From the NCBI GenBank assembly GCA_947165275.1, contig CAMUZQ010000002.1, forward strand, positions 1 to 64,000: a stretch of DNA of 64,000 nt, read 5' to 3'. The position numbers and the translations under genes are program-made. Below are positions 41,201-50,493 of the stretch, in pieces. The stretch's first letter is position 1. Each line of letters starts with the position of its first letter. The notes under the pieces are model-generated. The model searched no databases, was not told where the DNA came from, and was given only the letters and a program-made list of their open reading frames with translations. Origin of the DNA: an uncultured Lachnospiraceae bacterium. GTDB taxonomy: Bacteria > Bacillota > Clostridia > Lachnospirales > Lachnospiraceae.

Positions 41201-41440
41201 GTGCGCGAGCTTATCTCCAAGGTCCAGAATATGAGAAAAGAAGCCGGTTTTGAGGTCATGGACAGGATCACCGTATATGAAAAGGATAATGAGGTCCTGG
41301 CAAAGTACCTTATGGACAACAGGGACTTCGTATTGAAGGAGGTCATGGCTTCCGACATAGTCACAGGCTCCGTGGACGGATATACCAGGGAATGGGATAT
41401 CAACGGCGAGCATGTGACGCTTGGTGTGAAGAAGAACTGA
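38285..41440 (+). CDS. ileS: Isoleucyl-tRNA synthetase
   Basis: PPTANGKPHIGHVLTR (HIGH); KMSKSKGN (KMSKS). Confidence 0.98.
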   Translation: MYQKVNTDLNFVDREREVEKFWKDEDIFMKSMEIRKDGPIYTFYDGPPTANGKPHIGHVLTRVIKDMIPRYRTMKGYYVPRKAGWDTHGLPVELEVEKKLGLDGKDQIEEYGLEPFIGECKESVWKYKGMWEKFSGQVGFWADMDDPYVTYHDDFIESEWWALKQIYDKGLLYKGFKIVPYCPRCGTPLSSHEVAQGYKAVKERSAIARFQVKGEENKYILAWTTTPWTLPSNVALCVNPDEEYCEVKTADGYDYIMAKALLEKVLGGEDAPTSPYEIIKTCSGSELCGIEYVPLFECAAAEAERQHKKAHYIVADGYVTMEDGTGVVHIAPAFGEDDARVGRANDLPLVQFVDDKGHMTEQTPVAGLFVKDADPEILKDLDRRGLLFSAPKFEHDYPFCWRCDTPLIYYARESWFIKVTEVKDQMIENNKKINWIPQNIGTGRFGEWLNNIQDWAVSRNRYWGTPLNIWECPDCGERLSVGSREELYKLTGLEEAKTVELHRPFIDRFTIKCAKCGGEMKRVPEVIDCWFDSGAMPFAQHHYPFENKELFEQQYPAAFISEAVDQTRGWFYSLHAESTLLFGKPAYENVIVLGLVLDEDGNKMSKSKGNSVDPFDALDRFGADAIRWYFYINSAPWLPNRFHDKAVVECQRKFMGTLWNTYAFFVLYANIDDFDASKYKLEPEKLAVMDKWILSKLNSCIRQTDAYLNDYRITEAAKCLQDFVDDMSNWYVRRSRERFWASGMEQDKINAYMTLYTCLVNISKAAAPMIPFMTEEIYQNLVLSVDKSQPESIHLTDYPVCDESMVDEKLEHDMDEVLDIVVLGRAARNAVNIKNRQPIARMYVKAGETLSDFYTDIVADELNVKEVVFSDDVRGYTTYTFKPQLRTVGPKYGKQLGAIREYLSKIDGNAAMDQLNAGEELRLEADGVEIVLEKEDLLIEMTSKEGFVEQGDNKITVVLDTNLTPELIEEGFVRELISKVQNMRKEAGFEVMDRITVYEKDNEVLAKYLMDNRDFVLKEVMASDIVTGSVDGYTREWDINGEHVTLGVKKN

Positions 41441-41470
41441 AAACAAAATAACATAGATTAAGGAGAGAAT

Positions 41471-43954
41471 ATGCTATCTACAAACACAACTTTTGACAAG
41501 GAGGCCTTCAAAAAAGAGGTCCGTGAGCAGGTCAAGGTCCTCTACAGAAGGACTCTGCAGGAGGCGAGCCCGCAGCAGGTCTACCAGGCAGTCTGCTACG
41601 CGGTGAAGGACACCATCATCGACAACTGGATGAAGACCCAGAAGGCAATGGATGCCCAGGATCCGAAGACTGTGTATTATATGTCGATGGAATTCCTGAT
41701 GGGACGCGCACTGGGCAATAATCTCATCAATCTCTGCGAATATAAGGAAGTGAAAAAAGCTTTGAAGGAGCTTGATATCGACCTTAATGAGGTGGAGGAC
41801 CAGGAGCCGGATGCAGCGCTTGGAAACGGAGGCCTCGGAAGGCTTGCAGCCTGCTTCCTTGATTCGCTGGCAACCCTGAGCTATCCGGCATACGGCTGCG
41901 GCATCAGATACAGATACGGCATGTTCAAGCAGAAGATCAGGGACGGATATCAGATAGAGGCTCCCGATGACTGGCTGAGAGACGGCAATCCCTTCGAGCT
42001 CAGACGCCATGAGTACAAGAAGGAGGTCAAATTCGGCGGCTATGTAAGGGTTGAGACAGATGAGAATGGCCGTAACAAATTCATCCAGGAGGGATATCAG
42101 TCAGTAAACGCGATACCCTACGATATGCCCATAGTAGGCTACGGCAACGGCATAGTCAATACTCTCCGCATATGGGACGCAGAGCCCGTGGAATGCTTCG
42201 AGCTGGATTCCTTTGACAAGGGTGATTATCACAAGGCTGTGGAGCAGGACAATCTGGCAAGGAATATAGTAGAGGTCCTCTATCCGAATGACAACCACTA
42301 TGCCGGCAAGGAGCTCAGACTCAAGCAGCAGTACTTCTTCATCTCCGCATCAGTGCAGGAGGCAGTGGCAAAATATATGAGGAAGCACGATGATATCAGG
42401 AAATTTGCCGACAAGAATGTATTCCAGCTCAATGATACCCATCCTACGGTGGCAGTACCCGAGCTTATGAGGATACTCATGGACGAGCAGGGACTCACCT
42501 GGGACGAGGCATGGGCAGTGACCACAAGGACCTGCGCATATACAAACCATACCATCATGAGCGAGGCGCTGGAGAAATGGCCCCTCGAGCTTTTCTCAAG
42601 GCTGCTCCCCCGTATCTATCAGATCGTGGAGGAGATAAACCGTCGCTTCTGCCTGCATATCAGCGAGAAATATCCCGGTGATCAGGAGAAGATAAGAAAG
42701 ATGGCCATAGTCTATGACGGCCAGGTACGCATGGCAAATCTCGCCATCTGCGCAGGCTTCTCAGTAAACGGCGTGGCAAGGCTCCATACAGAGATATTAA
42801 AGAAGCAGGAGCTCAAGGACTTCTATGAGATGTTCCCTGAGAAGTTCAATAATAAGACAAACGGCATCACCCAGAGACGTTTCCTCCTTCACGGAAATCC
42901 TCTCCTCGCAGAATGGGTCACAGACCATGTGGGACCTGACTGGATCACGGATCTCTCCGCCATCAAGGGCGTGGAGGTATATGCCGATGATAAAAAGGCG
43001 CAGAAGGAATTCATGAATATCAAATACAAGAATAAGGAGCGCCTTGCAAAATACATCCTCGAGCATAACGGCGTAGAGGTGGATCCCAGATCAATATTTG
43101 ATGTCCAGGTAAAGAGACTGCATGAATACAAGAGACAGCTCTTAAACATCCTGCATGTCATGTATCTTTATAATAAAATAAAGGCCAATCCGACCATGGA
43201 ATTCACACCCAGGACCTTCATTTTCGGCGCCAAGGCGGCAGCGGGCTACAAGATCGCCAAGCTTACGATCAAGCTCATAAACAGCGTGGCCGAGGTGGTG
43301 AATAATGACGCTTCCATCGGAGGCAAGATCAAGGTCGTATTCATCGAGGATTACAGGGTGTCAAATGCAGAGATGATATTTGCTGCAGCAGATGTCTCAG
43401 AGCAGATCTCGACTGCATCCAAGGAGGCTTCCGGCACAGGAAACATGAAATTCATGCTGAATGGAGCACTTACCATAGGCACTATGGACGGAGCCAATGT
43501 GGAGATGGCAGAGGAGGTAGGAGAGGAGAATATGTTCATCTTCGGAATGTCCTCTGATGAGGTCATAGGCTATGAGAATAACGGCGGCTACGATCCCATG
43601 ACTATCTTCAACAGCGATCAGGATATAAGGGACGTGCTCATGCAGCTCATAAACGGCTTTTATTCAAAGTCGGATCCGGAGAGGTTCAGGGATATATATA
43701 ATTCCCTGCTTAATACCCAGTCCACCTCCAAGGCGGATACGTATTTCATACTGAAGGATTTCCGCAGCTATGCAGAGGCTCAGGAAAAGGTTGAGGAATG
43801 CTATAAGGACGAGACCGGATGGGCCCGCAAGGCAATACTCAATACGGCAGCCGCAGGGAAATTCTCCTCAGACCGTACCATACAGGAGTATGTGGACGAG
43901 CTCTGGCATCTTGACAAGATAAATCTCAAGAAGCCCGGCATAAGGAAGAAGTGA
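41471..43954 (+). CDS. glgP: Glycogen/starch phosphorylase
   Basis: EDQEPDAALGNGGLGRLAACFLDS; EASGTGNMKFMLNGALTIGTMDGANVE PLP motif. Confidence 0.98.
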   Translation: MLSTNTTFDKEAFKKEVREQVKVLYRRTLQEASPQQVYQAVCYAVKDTIIDNWMKTQKAMDAQDPKTVYYMSMEFLMGRALGNNLINLCEYKEVKKALKELDIDLNEVEDQEPDAALGNGGLGRLAACFLDSLATLSYPAYGCGIRYRYGMFKQKIRDGYQIEAPDDWLRDGNPFELRRHEYKKEVKFGGYVRVETDENGRNKFIQEGYQSVNAIPYDMPIVGYGNGIVNTLRIWDAEPVECFELDSFDKGDYHKAVEQDNLARNIVEVLYPNDNHYAGKELRLKQQYFFISASVQEAVAKYMRKHDDIRKFADKNVFQLNDTHPTVAVPELMRILMDEQGLTWDEAWAVTTRTCAYTNHTIMSEALEKWPLELFSRLLPRIYQIVEEINRRFCLHISEKYPGDQEKIRKMAIVYDGQVRMANLAICAGFSVNGVARLHTEILKKQELKDFYEMFPEKFNNKTNGITQRRFLLHGNPLLAEWVTDHVGPDWITDLSAIKGVEVYADDKKAQKEFMNIKYKNKERLAKYILEHNGVEVDPRSIFDVQVKRLHEYKRQLLNILHVMYLYNKIKANPTMEFTPRTFIFGAKAAAGYKIAKLTIKLINSVAEVVNNDASIGGKIKVVFIEDYRVSNAEMIFAAADVSEQISTASKEASGTGNMKFMLNGALTIGTMDGANVEMAEEVGEENMFIFGMSSDEVIGYENNGGYDPMTIFNSDQDIRDVLMQLINGFYSKSDPERFRDIYNSLLNTQSTSKADTYFILKDFRSYAEAQEKVEECYKDETGWARKAILNTAAAGKFSSDRTIQEYVDELWHLDKINLKKPGIRKK

Positions 43955-45066
43955 GCAGAAAAACAGGAAAAATATATGCAATCATACAGGGGCTCGCCAT
44001 AATCGACGTGCTCCTGCTCATGTTGTGCGCAATACTTGCTTTTAAGGCTATAGATTATCAAAAGGAAAACGCAAGACTGGCACAGGCCAATGAGGATCTC
44101 CAGATTTCCCTGAACAGGGCGCAGAACCCGTCAGGGGGATCCGTGGAGGCCGGAGCCATGGAATCAGAAGAAATGGTATCCGACGGCGTGCCGGAAATAC
44201 CACTTGAGGAGCTGCCGGAGAGTGATACGAAGGCAGTACTCAAAAGCTATGCAGAGCAGGGGAAGAGCTTTATCACCACCCTGAAGGCGATATTTGCGGA
44301 TCAGTTCGTGATCGCGGATGAGGGGAAGTTTTATTTCATGGATATAGATCCGTCCCTCCGGCCTTATTCATATGACAGCTCCAAGATGACCCTCACGGAC
44401 GAGGGAGTGATACAGTATGAGGATGAAAGCATGGATGTCAGCTACGGCATCGACATCTCCCAGCATAACGGGGAGATAGACTGGGAGGAGTTTTATAAAA
44501 ACGATTATATCCCGGATTTCATCTATATAAGGCTGGGACTCAGGGGCTATGAATCAGGGAGACTTGTGGCGGATACGCAGGTATCCGCAAACCTCATAGG
44601 CGCCAGGGAGTCAGGGGCGGAGGTCGGAGTGTATTTCGTGACCCAGGCCGTAAATGAAGAGGAGGCCAGGGAGGAAGCGAGATTTGTGATAGATACCCTG
44701 TCTGATAATAAGGTGGATCTCCCCATTGCAATAGATGTGGAAAAGATCGAAAATTATCAGACGAAGCCCAGGACAGCGGATCTCTCCGCTGCGGAATATA
44801 CGCAGAATGTGCTCGCCTTCGTGGATGAGCTGAAAAAATACGGCTATGAGACCATTATCTACGGGAACGGAAAGAGCTTCATGCTGATGATGGACATCAC
44901 ACAGATCGATGATATAGACAAATGGTTTGCAGACTATGTGGCGACGGATGATTACACGCCTTATTTCCCTTATGATTTCTCCATCTGGCAGTTCAGCAGC
45001 CAGGGCTATATGCAGGGCATCACAGGGGACGTGGATCTGAATATACGGTTTAATAAAGATAACTGA
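43951..45066 (+). CDS. Membrane-anchored GH25 lysozyme-like protein
   Basis: N-terminal TM; YGIDISQHNGEIDWEEF; VDLPIAIDVEKIENY. Confidence 0.87.
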   Translation: MSRKTGKIYAIIQGLAIIDVLLLMLCAILAFKAIDYQKENARLAQANEDLQISLNRAQNPSGGSVEAGAMESEEMVSDGVPEIPLEELPESDTKAVLKSYAEQGKSFITTLKAIFADQFVIADEGKFYFMDIDPSLRPYSYDSSKMTLTDEGVIQYEDESMDVSYGIDISQHNGEIDWEEFYKNDYIPDFIYIRLGLRGYESGRLVADTQVSANLIGARESGAEVGVYFVTQAVNEEEAREEARFVIDTLSDNKVDLPIAIDVEKIENYQTKPRTADLSAAEYTQNVLAFVDELKKYGYETIIYGNGKSFMLMMDITQIDDIDKWFADYVATDDYTPYFPYDFSIWQFSSQGYMQGITGDVDLNIRFNKDN

Positions 45067-45130
45067 CATTCTTTAACAGGAACTATTGGAGATATTTCAG
45101 CTGATGCTGGAGGATGGGAATTAAAAGGAA

Positions 45131-45914
45131 ATGAAGGTAGTATTATTAGCGGGCGGGAAGGGCACAAGGATATCTGAAGAGAGCCAATACCGCCCGAAAC
45201 CAATGATAGAGATAGGCGGCAAGCCGATACTCTGGCACATTAATGAAGGAATATTCCTATTACGGCTTCAATGAATTCGTGATCTGCGCAGGGTATAAGC
45301 AGGAATATATCAAGGAGTGGTTCAGCCGATATTTCATCAGCTACTCTGATGTGACCTTTGATTATAGGGGGGGACTGAAGACCGTGATCCATGATGAGCA
45401 TATAGAGCCCTGGGTGGTCACTGTGGTGGATACGGGGCTTAATACCATGACCGGGGGCCGCGTGAAGCGTGTGCAGAAATATATAGGGGATGAGCCCTTC
45501 ATGCTGACCTACGGGGACGGGGTCTGTGATGTAAATATCTCAAAGCTCCTTGATTTTCATAAGGAAAACGGGAAGACGGCCACTCTCACGGCAGTATTAA
45601 GAGAAGAGGAAAAGGGCGTCCTTGATATAGATGAGAATAATTCCGTCAGATCCTTCAGGGAAAAGAGGGCATCCGACGGGACACCGATAAATGCGGGCTA
45701 CATGGTCCTGGAGCCGAAGATTTTCGACTATATAGAAGGCGACTCCACAGTATTTGAGCGCGATGTGCTGGAGAAGCTTGCTGATGAGGGAGAGCTCATG
45801 AGCTATACCCATAAGGGCTTCTGGCAGTGTATGGACAGCGCCAGGGAAAAGGTGATACTCGAGACCATGATAGAAAACGGCAAGGCGCCCTGGATACATA
45901 AGGAGCAGCCATAA
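45131..45914 (+). pseudogene. rfbF: Glucose-1-phosphate cytidylyltransferase, frameshifted
   Basis: Frame 1 from ATG 45131: [37 protein letters not shown]; +1 nt then (M)[26 protein letters not shown]... in ORF 45243-45914. Confidence 0.85.
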
Positions 45915-46016
45915 GAGAGAGCAGACGTAAGAGAGGGAGCGGAGTAAGAGAGTGATCAGCCGTAAGAGTGGGATCAACGTAAGAGAAGGAACAGACGTAA
46001 GAGAAGGATCAGACGC
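45912..46016 (+). repeat. Degenerate 16-18 bp tandem repeat, about 6 copies, starting at the rfbF stop codon
   Basis: TAAGAG at 45912, 45928, 45945, 45963, 45980, 45998 in units like cgtaagagaaggatcaga. Confidence 0.85.
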
Positions 46017-46038
46017 AGAAAAGAGACAGGGGAGAGAA

Positions 46039-47388
46039 ATGACAGAGCAGGAACTTAGAAATCAGATCAAGGATCTCGTAGGAGAATATTACAGGGAATA
46101 TAAGGCGCCTGCCGAATCAAAGGAGGATTTCAGACCCGGAGACAGGATAAGCTATGCCTCGAGGGTATATGACGAGAAGGAAATGCAGAGCCTTACGGAC
46201 GCGATGCTTGATTTCTGGCTCACGGCAGGACGCTTCTCAGAGGAATTTGAGAGAGATTTCGCCTCCTGGATCGGCTCGAAATACGCCCATCTCGTAAATT
46301 CCGGATCCAGCGCAAACCTCATAGCCTTCATGGTCCTCACAGCCCCGGAGCTGGGAGAGAGAAGGGTGAAAAGAGGCGATGAGGTCATAACAGTCGCCTG
46401 CGGCTTCCCCACCACGGTGGCGCCCATATTGCAATACGGCGCAGTACCGGTTTTCGTGGATGTCACGATACCGCAGTATAATATAGACATATCAAGGCTT
46501 GAGGAGGCTCTGTCTGATAAGACCAAGGCTGTAATGATAGCCCATACACTGGGAAATCCCTTTGATATAAAGGCCGTAAAGGAATTCTGCGACAGACATA
46601 AGCTCTGGCTTGTAGAGGATAACTGCGATGCTCTGGGCTCCAAATATACCATAGACGGAAAGACAAAATATACCGGAACCTGGGGCGATATAGGGACCTC
46701 CAGCTTCTATCCCCCCCATCATATGACGATGGGAGAGGGCGGCTGCGTATATACAGACGATCCGCTGCTCAACAGGCTGATACTTTCATACCGTGACTGG
46801 GGCAGGGACTGCATATGCCCCCCCGGGAGGGACGGGGTTTGTGGTCACCGTTATGACGGACAGCAGGGCGAGCTCCCGAAGGGATATGATCATAAATACA
46901 CCTACAGCCACCTCGGATACAACCTCAAAGCCACAGACCTGCAGGCAGCTATAGGAGTCGAGCAGCTGAAAAAATTCCCTTCCTTCATAGAGAAGAGAAA
47001 GCATAACTGGCAGTATCTCAGAGACAGGCTCACAGAAGCAGGGGCAGAAAAAAGCCTTATCCTGCCTGAGGCATGTAAGGATTCGGATCCCTCCTGGTTC
47101 GGCTTCCTCATCACGGTAAAGGAGGAGTGCCGCAGGAGCAGGACTGAGCTGGTCCGGTATCTGGAGAATAATAATATCCAGACCCGTCTGCTCTTCTCAG
47201 GAAATCTCATCAAGCATCCCTGCTTTGATGATATCAGGGGAACAGACGCCTACAGGGTATCCGGAAGCCTTGAGGTCACCGATCATATCATGGATCATAC
47301 CTTCTGGGTAGGCGTATACCCCGGCATGACCGACAGGATGCTCGATCATATGGCGGATACAATAAAAAGGGCGGTCGATGGAAATTAA
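46039..47388 (+). CDS. rfbH: CDP-4-dehydro-6-deoxyglucose 3-dehydrase (E1, PMP and [2Fe-2S] dependent)
   Basis: TSSFYPPHHMTMGEGG (His in place of PLP-lysine); CIC..VC cluster motif; start revised to ATG 46039. Confidence 0.93.
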   Translation: MTEQELRNQIKDLVGEYYREYKAPAESKEDFRPGDRISYASRVYDEKEMQSLTDAMLDFWLTAGRFSEEFERDFASWIGSKYAHLVNSGSSANLIAFMVLTAPELGERRVKRGDEVITVACGFPTTVAPILQYGAVPVFVDVTIPQYNIDISRLEEALSDKTKAVMIAHTLGNPFDIKAVKEFCDRHKLWLVEDNCDALGSKYTIDGKTKYTGTWGDIGTSSFYPPHHMTMGEGGCVYTDDPLLNRLILSYRDWGRDCICPPGRDGVCGHRYDGQQGELPKGYDHKYTYSHLGYNLKATDLQAAIGVEQLKKFPSFIEKRKHNWQYLRDRLTEAGAEKSLILPEACKDSDPSWFGFLITVKEECRRSRTELVRYLENNNIQTRLLFSGNLIKHPCFDDIRGTDAYRVSGSLEVTDHIMDHTFWVGVYPGMTDRMLDHMADTIKRAVDGN

Positions 47389-49249
47389 TGACTTCTTGAA
47401 CTATGATTTGCATGGAAACAGAAGAGGAAAAGCGATGATAAAGGTATCGGATTATGTCATAAAAAAACTGGAGGAAACCGGCTCTGAGCATATGTTCATG
47501 CTCCCCGGGGGAGGCGCGATGCATTTAAATGACTCCCTGGGAAAGAGCAAAAAGATAAAATTCATATGCACCCAGAATGAACAGGGCGCAGCCATAGCTG
47601 CTGAAGCCTATGCAAGAGTCAACGGCAGACCGGGTCTCCTCATGGTGACCACAGGCCCCGGAGGGACAAATGCGATGACAGGAGTCGCAGGAGCCTGGAT
47701 AGAGTCGACACCCGTGATAGTCATCTCCGGCCAGGTCAAAAGACTTGATATGATCAGGGACCAGGGGCTCAGACAGCAGGGAATGCAGGAGCTTGATATC
47801 ATATCCTGCGTGAAGCCGATCACAAAATATGCAGCCCTAGTGGATGATCCGCAGCTTATCAGATACCATCTTGAAAAAGCGATATATGAAGCGACCCATG
47901 GCAGGAAGGGCCCTGTATGGCTTGATATCCCTCTGGATGTGCAGGCCTATATGGTGGATGAGGATGCGATGCCTGCCTATACGCCCCTTGATATCCCGCA
48001 TAAGGACCCGGAGCCTGTCGTACTTGATGTCATAGACCGGCTGAACAGATCCGAGCGCCCGGTGCTCCTTGCAGGAGGAGGGATCAGGCTTGCGGGCGGA
48101 GCAGATACACTGAGGGAGCTTATAGATATATTGAAGATCCCGGTGCTAACCTCCTGGAACGGCATAGATCTCATAGAGGAGACACATCCGCTGTATTACG
48201 GCAGACCCGGCGGCATAGGCCACAGATATGCCAATTTCATCCAGCAGAATTCGGATTTTTTCATGAGCATAGGCTCAAGACTTAATTTCCTCCAGACCGG
48301 ATTTAATTTTGACGGCTTCGCAAGAGCCGCAGAGCGGATAATGGTGGACATAGATCCTAATGAGCTGCATAAGATAAATGTCCGTCCGACCCTTCCCGTC
48401 TGCGCGGACGCAAAGGAATTCATGGAGCTTCTCATAAAGAATGCAGACAGGATAGAGAAAAAGGACCGCAGCCAATGGATAAGCTATGCTGATAAGGTGA
48501 GGGATAAATATCCCCTTGTAACAGATGAGCACAGAAGCAGCTCCATGAGCAATACAGAGGATGGCTCTACTGATACCTATCTGCTCCTTGAGACCATATC
48601 TGATCAGATGAAGGCAGATGATATCTATGTATCAGGAAGCTCAGGCAGCTGCATAGATATATCAATGCAGACCTTCAGGGTGAAGAAGGGGCAGAGAGCT
48701 TTTTGTACCAAGGGACTTGCTTCCATGGGCTACGGCCTGCCCTCGGCGATAGGAGCCTGCCTTGCAGGAGGCAGGAGACGGACAGTAGGAGTAAACGGCG
48801 ACGGCGGCTTCGTCATGAATATCCAGGAGCTTGAGACCATACACAGACTGAACCTTCCCGTAAAGATCTTCGTGCTCTGCAATAAGGGATACGGCGCCAT
48901 CAAGGCCACACAGACCAGCCGCTTCAAAGGACATTTCGTAGCCTGCGATCCCGCATCGGATCTTACGATCCCGGATATCGGCAGCGTTGCAAGGGCATAC
49001 GGACTCCATACGGAGGAGATACATAGCAGCGGCGAGCTCGCCGAAAAGGTGGATAAGGTCCTGTCCTTTGACGGCCCCGTGATCTGCCAGGTATACACCC
49101 CCATAGGTCTCACAGCATGGCCAAGACAGGTGTCCTATATGAGAAAGGACGGCCAGATGGAATCCAAACCCCTGGAATACATGGATCCCCTCCTCCCCGA
49201 GGATGAATTCGAAGAAAACATGCTGATACCCATGTTTGAGGAGAAATAA
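47378..49249 (+). CDS. Thiamine-diphosphate-dependent acetolactate synthase-like enzyme (YerE-like candidate)
   Basis: QNEQGAAIAAEAYARVNGRPGLLMVTTGPGGTNAMTGVAGA; TPP motif NGDGGFVMNIQELETI; adjacent to rfbH. Confidence 0.8.
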   Translation: MEINDFLNYDLHGNRRGKAMIKVSDYVIKKLEETGSEHMFMLPGGGAMHLNDSLGKSKKIKFICTQNEQGAAIAAEAYARVNGRPGLLMVTTGPGGTNAMTGVAGAWIESTPVIVISGQVKRLDMIRDQGLRQQGMQELDIISCVKPITKYAALVDDPQLIRYHLEKAIYEATHGRKGPVWLDIPLDVQAYMVDEDAMPAYTPLDIPHKDPEPVVLDVIDRLNRSERPVLLAGGGIRLAGGADTLRELIDILKIPVLTSWNGIDLIEETHPLYYGRPGGIGHRYANFIQQNSDFFMSIGSRLNFLQTGFNFDGFARAAERIMVDIDPNELHKINVRPTLPVCADAKEFMELLIKNADRIEKKDRSQWISYADKVRDKYPLVTDEHRSSSMSNTEDGSTDTYLLLETISDQMKADDIYVSGSSGSCIDISMQTFRVKKGQRAFCTKGLASMGYGLPSAIGACLAGGRRRTVGVNGDGGFVMNIQELETIHRLNLPVKIFVLCNKGYGAIKATQTSRFKGHFVACDPASDLTIPDIGSVARAYGLHTEEIHSSGELAEKVDKVLSFDGPVICQVYTPIGLTAWPRQVSYMRKDGQMESKPLEYMDPLLPEDEFEENMLIPMFEEK

Positions 49250-49320
49250 CAAAAAGCTGCTTATAATTGGGGAAAGTTTGTATTTTTGGATAAAAATCCC
49301 TGCGTTTAAGCGGCATCGTA

Positions 49321-50493
49321 ATGAACTGTCATAATAAGAGGAGAGACAGATACTTGAATATATCAGATGGGAATAAGAGATTTGATATACTGCTGTGTAT
49401 AGCAGCCGTTTATTATATCTTTTACAGCTTCCTTCAATCGAATACAATGTTTGCCCAGCAGTGGAATGCCATCTACGGCATACCCCTGCGCCTGTATCAT
49501 ATCTCCGAGGTGATCATCCTTTTCTTTGCCATACTGGCTGTCATCACGGAGGAAAAGAGAGAAAGACAGCTGCTGTACACCGTCCTCATACTGACAGGGA
49601 TGGTCAATATGACGATGCTCCTGATAATGTGGCCCGCCTTCGCAGGCAGATCGATGAGGTTCTGGATGAGGCTGGGAGCCGCGACGACCCTTATCATGTT
49701 TGCATTCACGATAATAAGCGCGCTGACAGGGCATATCAGCATGTACGGACACGACAACGGTCCACTCGCTTACGGCATGATAAACAGGACCAATTTTTCC
49801 TTCACGGTCCTCTTTTTGATCATATCCTTCGGAGTCCTGAAAAAGGGCAGATTCAGGTTTTATACATATATCATCCTTTATCTCATCACAGCCATAACCT
49901 TCTATCTGGTCACTGCAAAAAACAGCATGATATGCACAGTTCTTTTCATAACCCTGTGCCTTGCAGGACAGCTCTATGACAGATTCATCCACAATGAGAA
50001 GATCAGCAGAGTCTTTACGGGGATCCAGAAATATTTCCTGGATTATTCGTTTATCATAGCGTATGGATTATTCAGGCTTTTAGTGGGAATGAAGGATAAA
50101 CTGGGGGAGCTGGTGCCGAAATATCCTTTTTTGGGTAATTTTGTATTAAGACTTGATACAGCCCAGAGAACGGCGGATATGCCCTTTTCCCTTTTCGGAA
50201 GACATATAGCAGAATCCGGGAATGAGAAAAATTATTTCGTGGTGGATTCCTTCATGGCAAGGAGCCCTGCTATGGACGGACTTATAGTATTTGTAATATT
50301 AATGCTTGTATTTACGTATTTTATGATAAGGGCCAGGAGACTGAAGGCGCATCCTGTATATTTTGCCTTCATGGTAATGGCGCTCTATGCCATCACGGAT
50401 CCCTCATTCACAGGTCCGGATCTTAATTTCCTGATAGCGCTGCCCTTTGCCTGCTGGGACGTATATATGAGCAAAGCGGAGGCTGAGGCATGA
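49321..50493 (+). CDS. Polytopic membrane protein, Wzy/O-antigen-polymerase-like
   Basis: Many TM segments; large loop with SLFGRHIAESGNEKNYFVVDSFM. Confidence 0.6.
   Translation: MNCHNKRRDRYLNISDGNKRFDILLCIAAVYYIFYSFLQSNTMFAQQWNAIYGIPLRLYHISEVIILFFAILAVITEEKRERQLLYTVLILTGMVNMTMLLIMWPAFAGRSMRFWMRLGAATTLIMFAFTIISALTGHISMYGHDNGPLAYGMINRTNFSFTVLFLIISFGVLKKGRFRFYTYIILYLITAITFYLVTAKNSMICTVLFITLCLAGQLYDRFIHNEKISRVFTGIQKYFLDYSFIIAYGLFRLLVGMKDKLGELVPKYPFLGNFVLRLDTAQRTADMPFSLFGRHIAESGNEKNYFVVDSFMARSPAMDGLIVFVILMLVFTYFMIRARRLKAHPVYFAFMVMALYAITDPSFTGPDLNFLIALPFACWDVYMSKAEAEA

Noticed and set aside
45236-45260. Programmed ribosomal frameshift in rfbF
   Set aside because: No slippery heptamer or downstream pseudoknot evident; simple indel or sequencing error is more likely.
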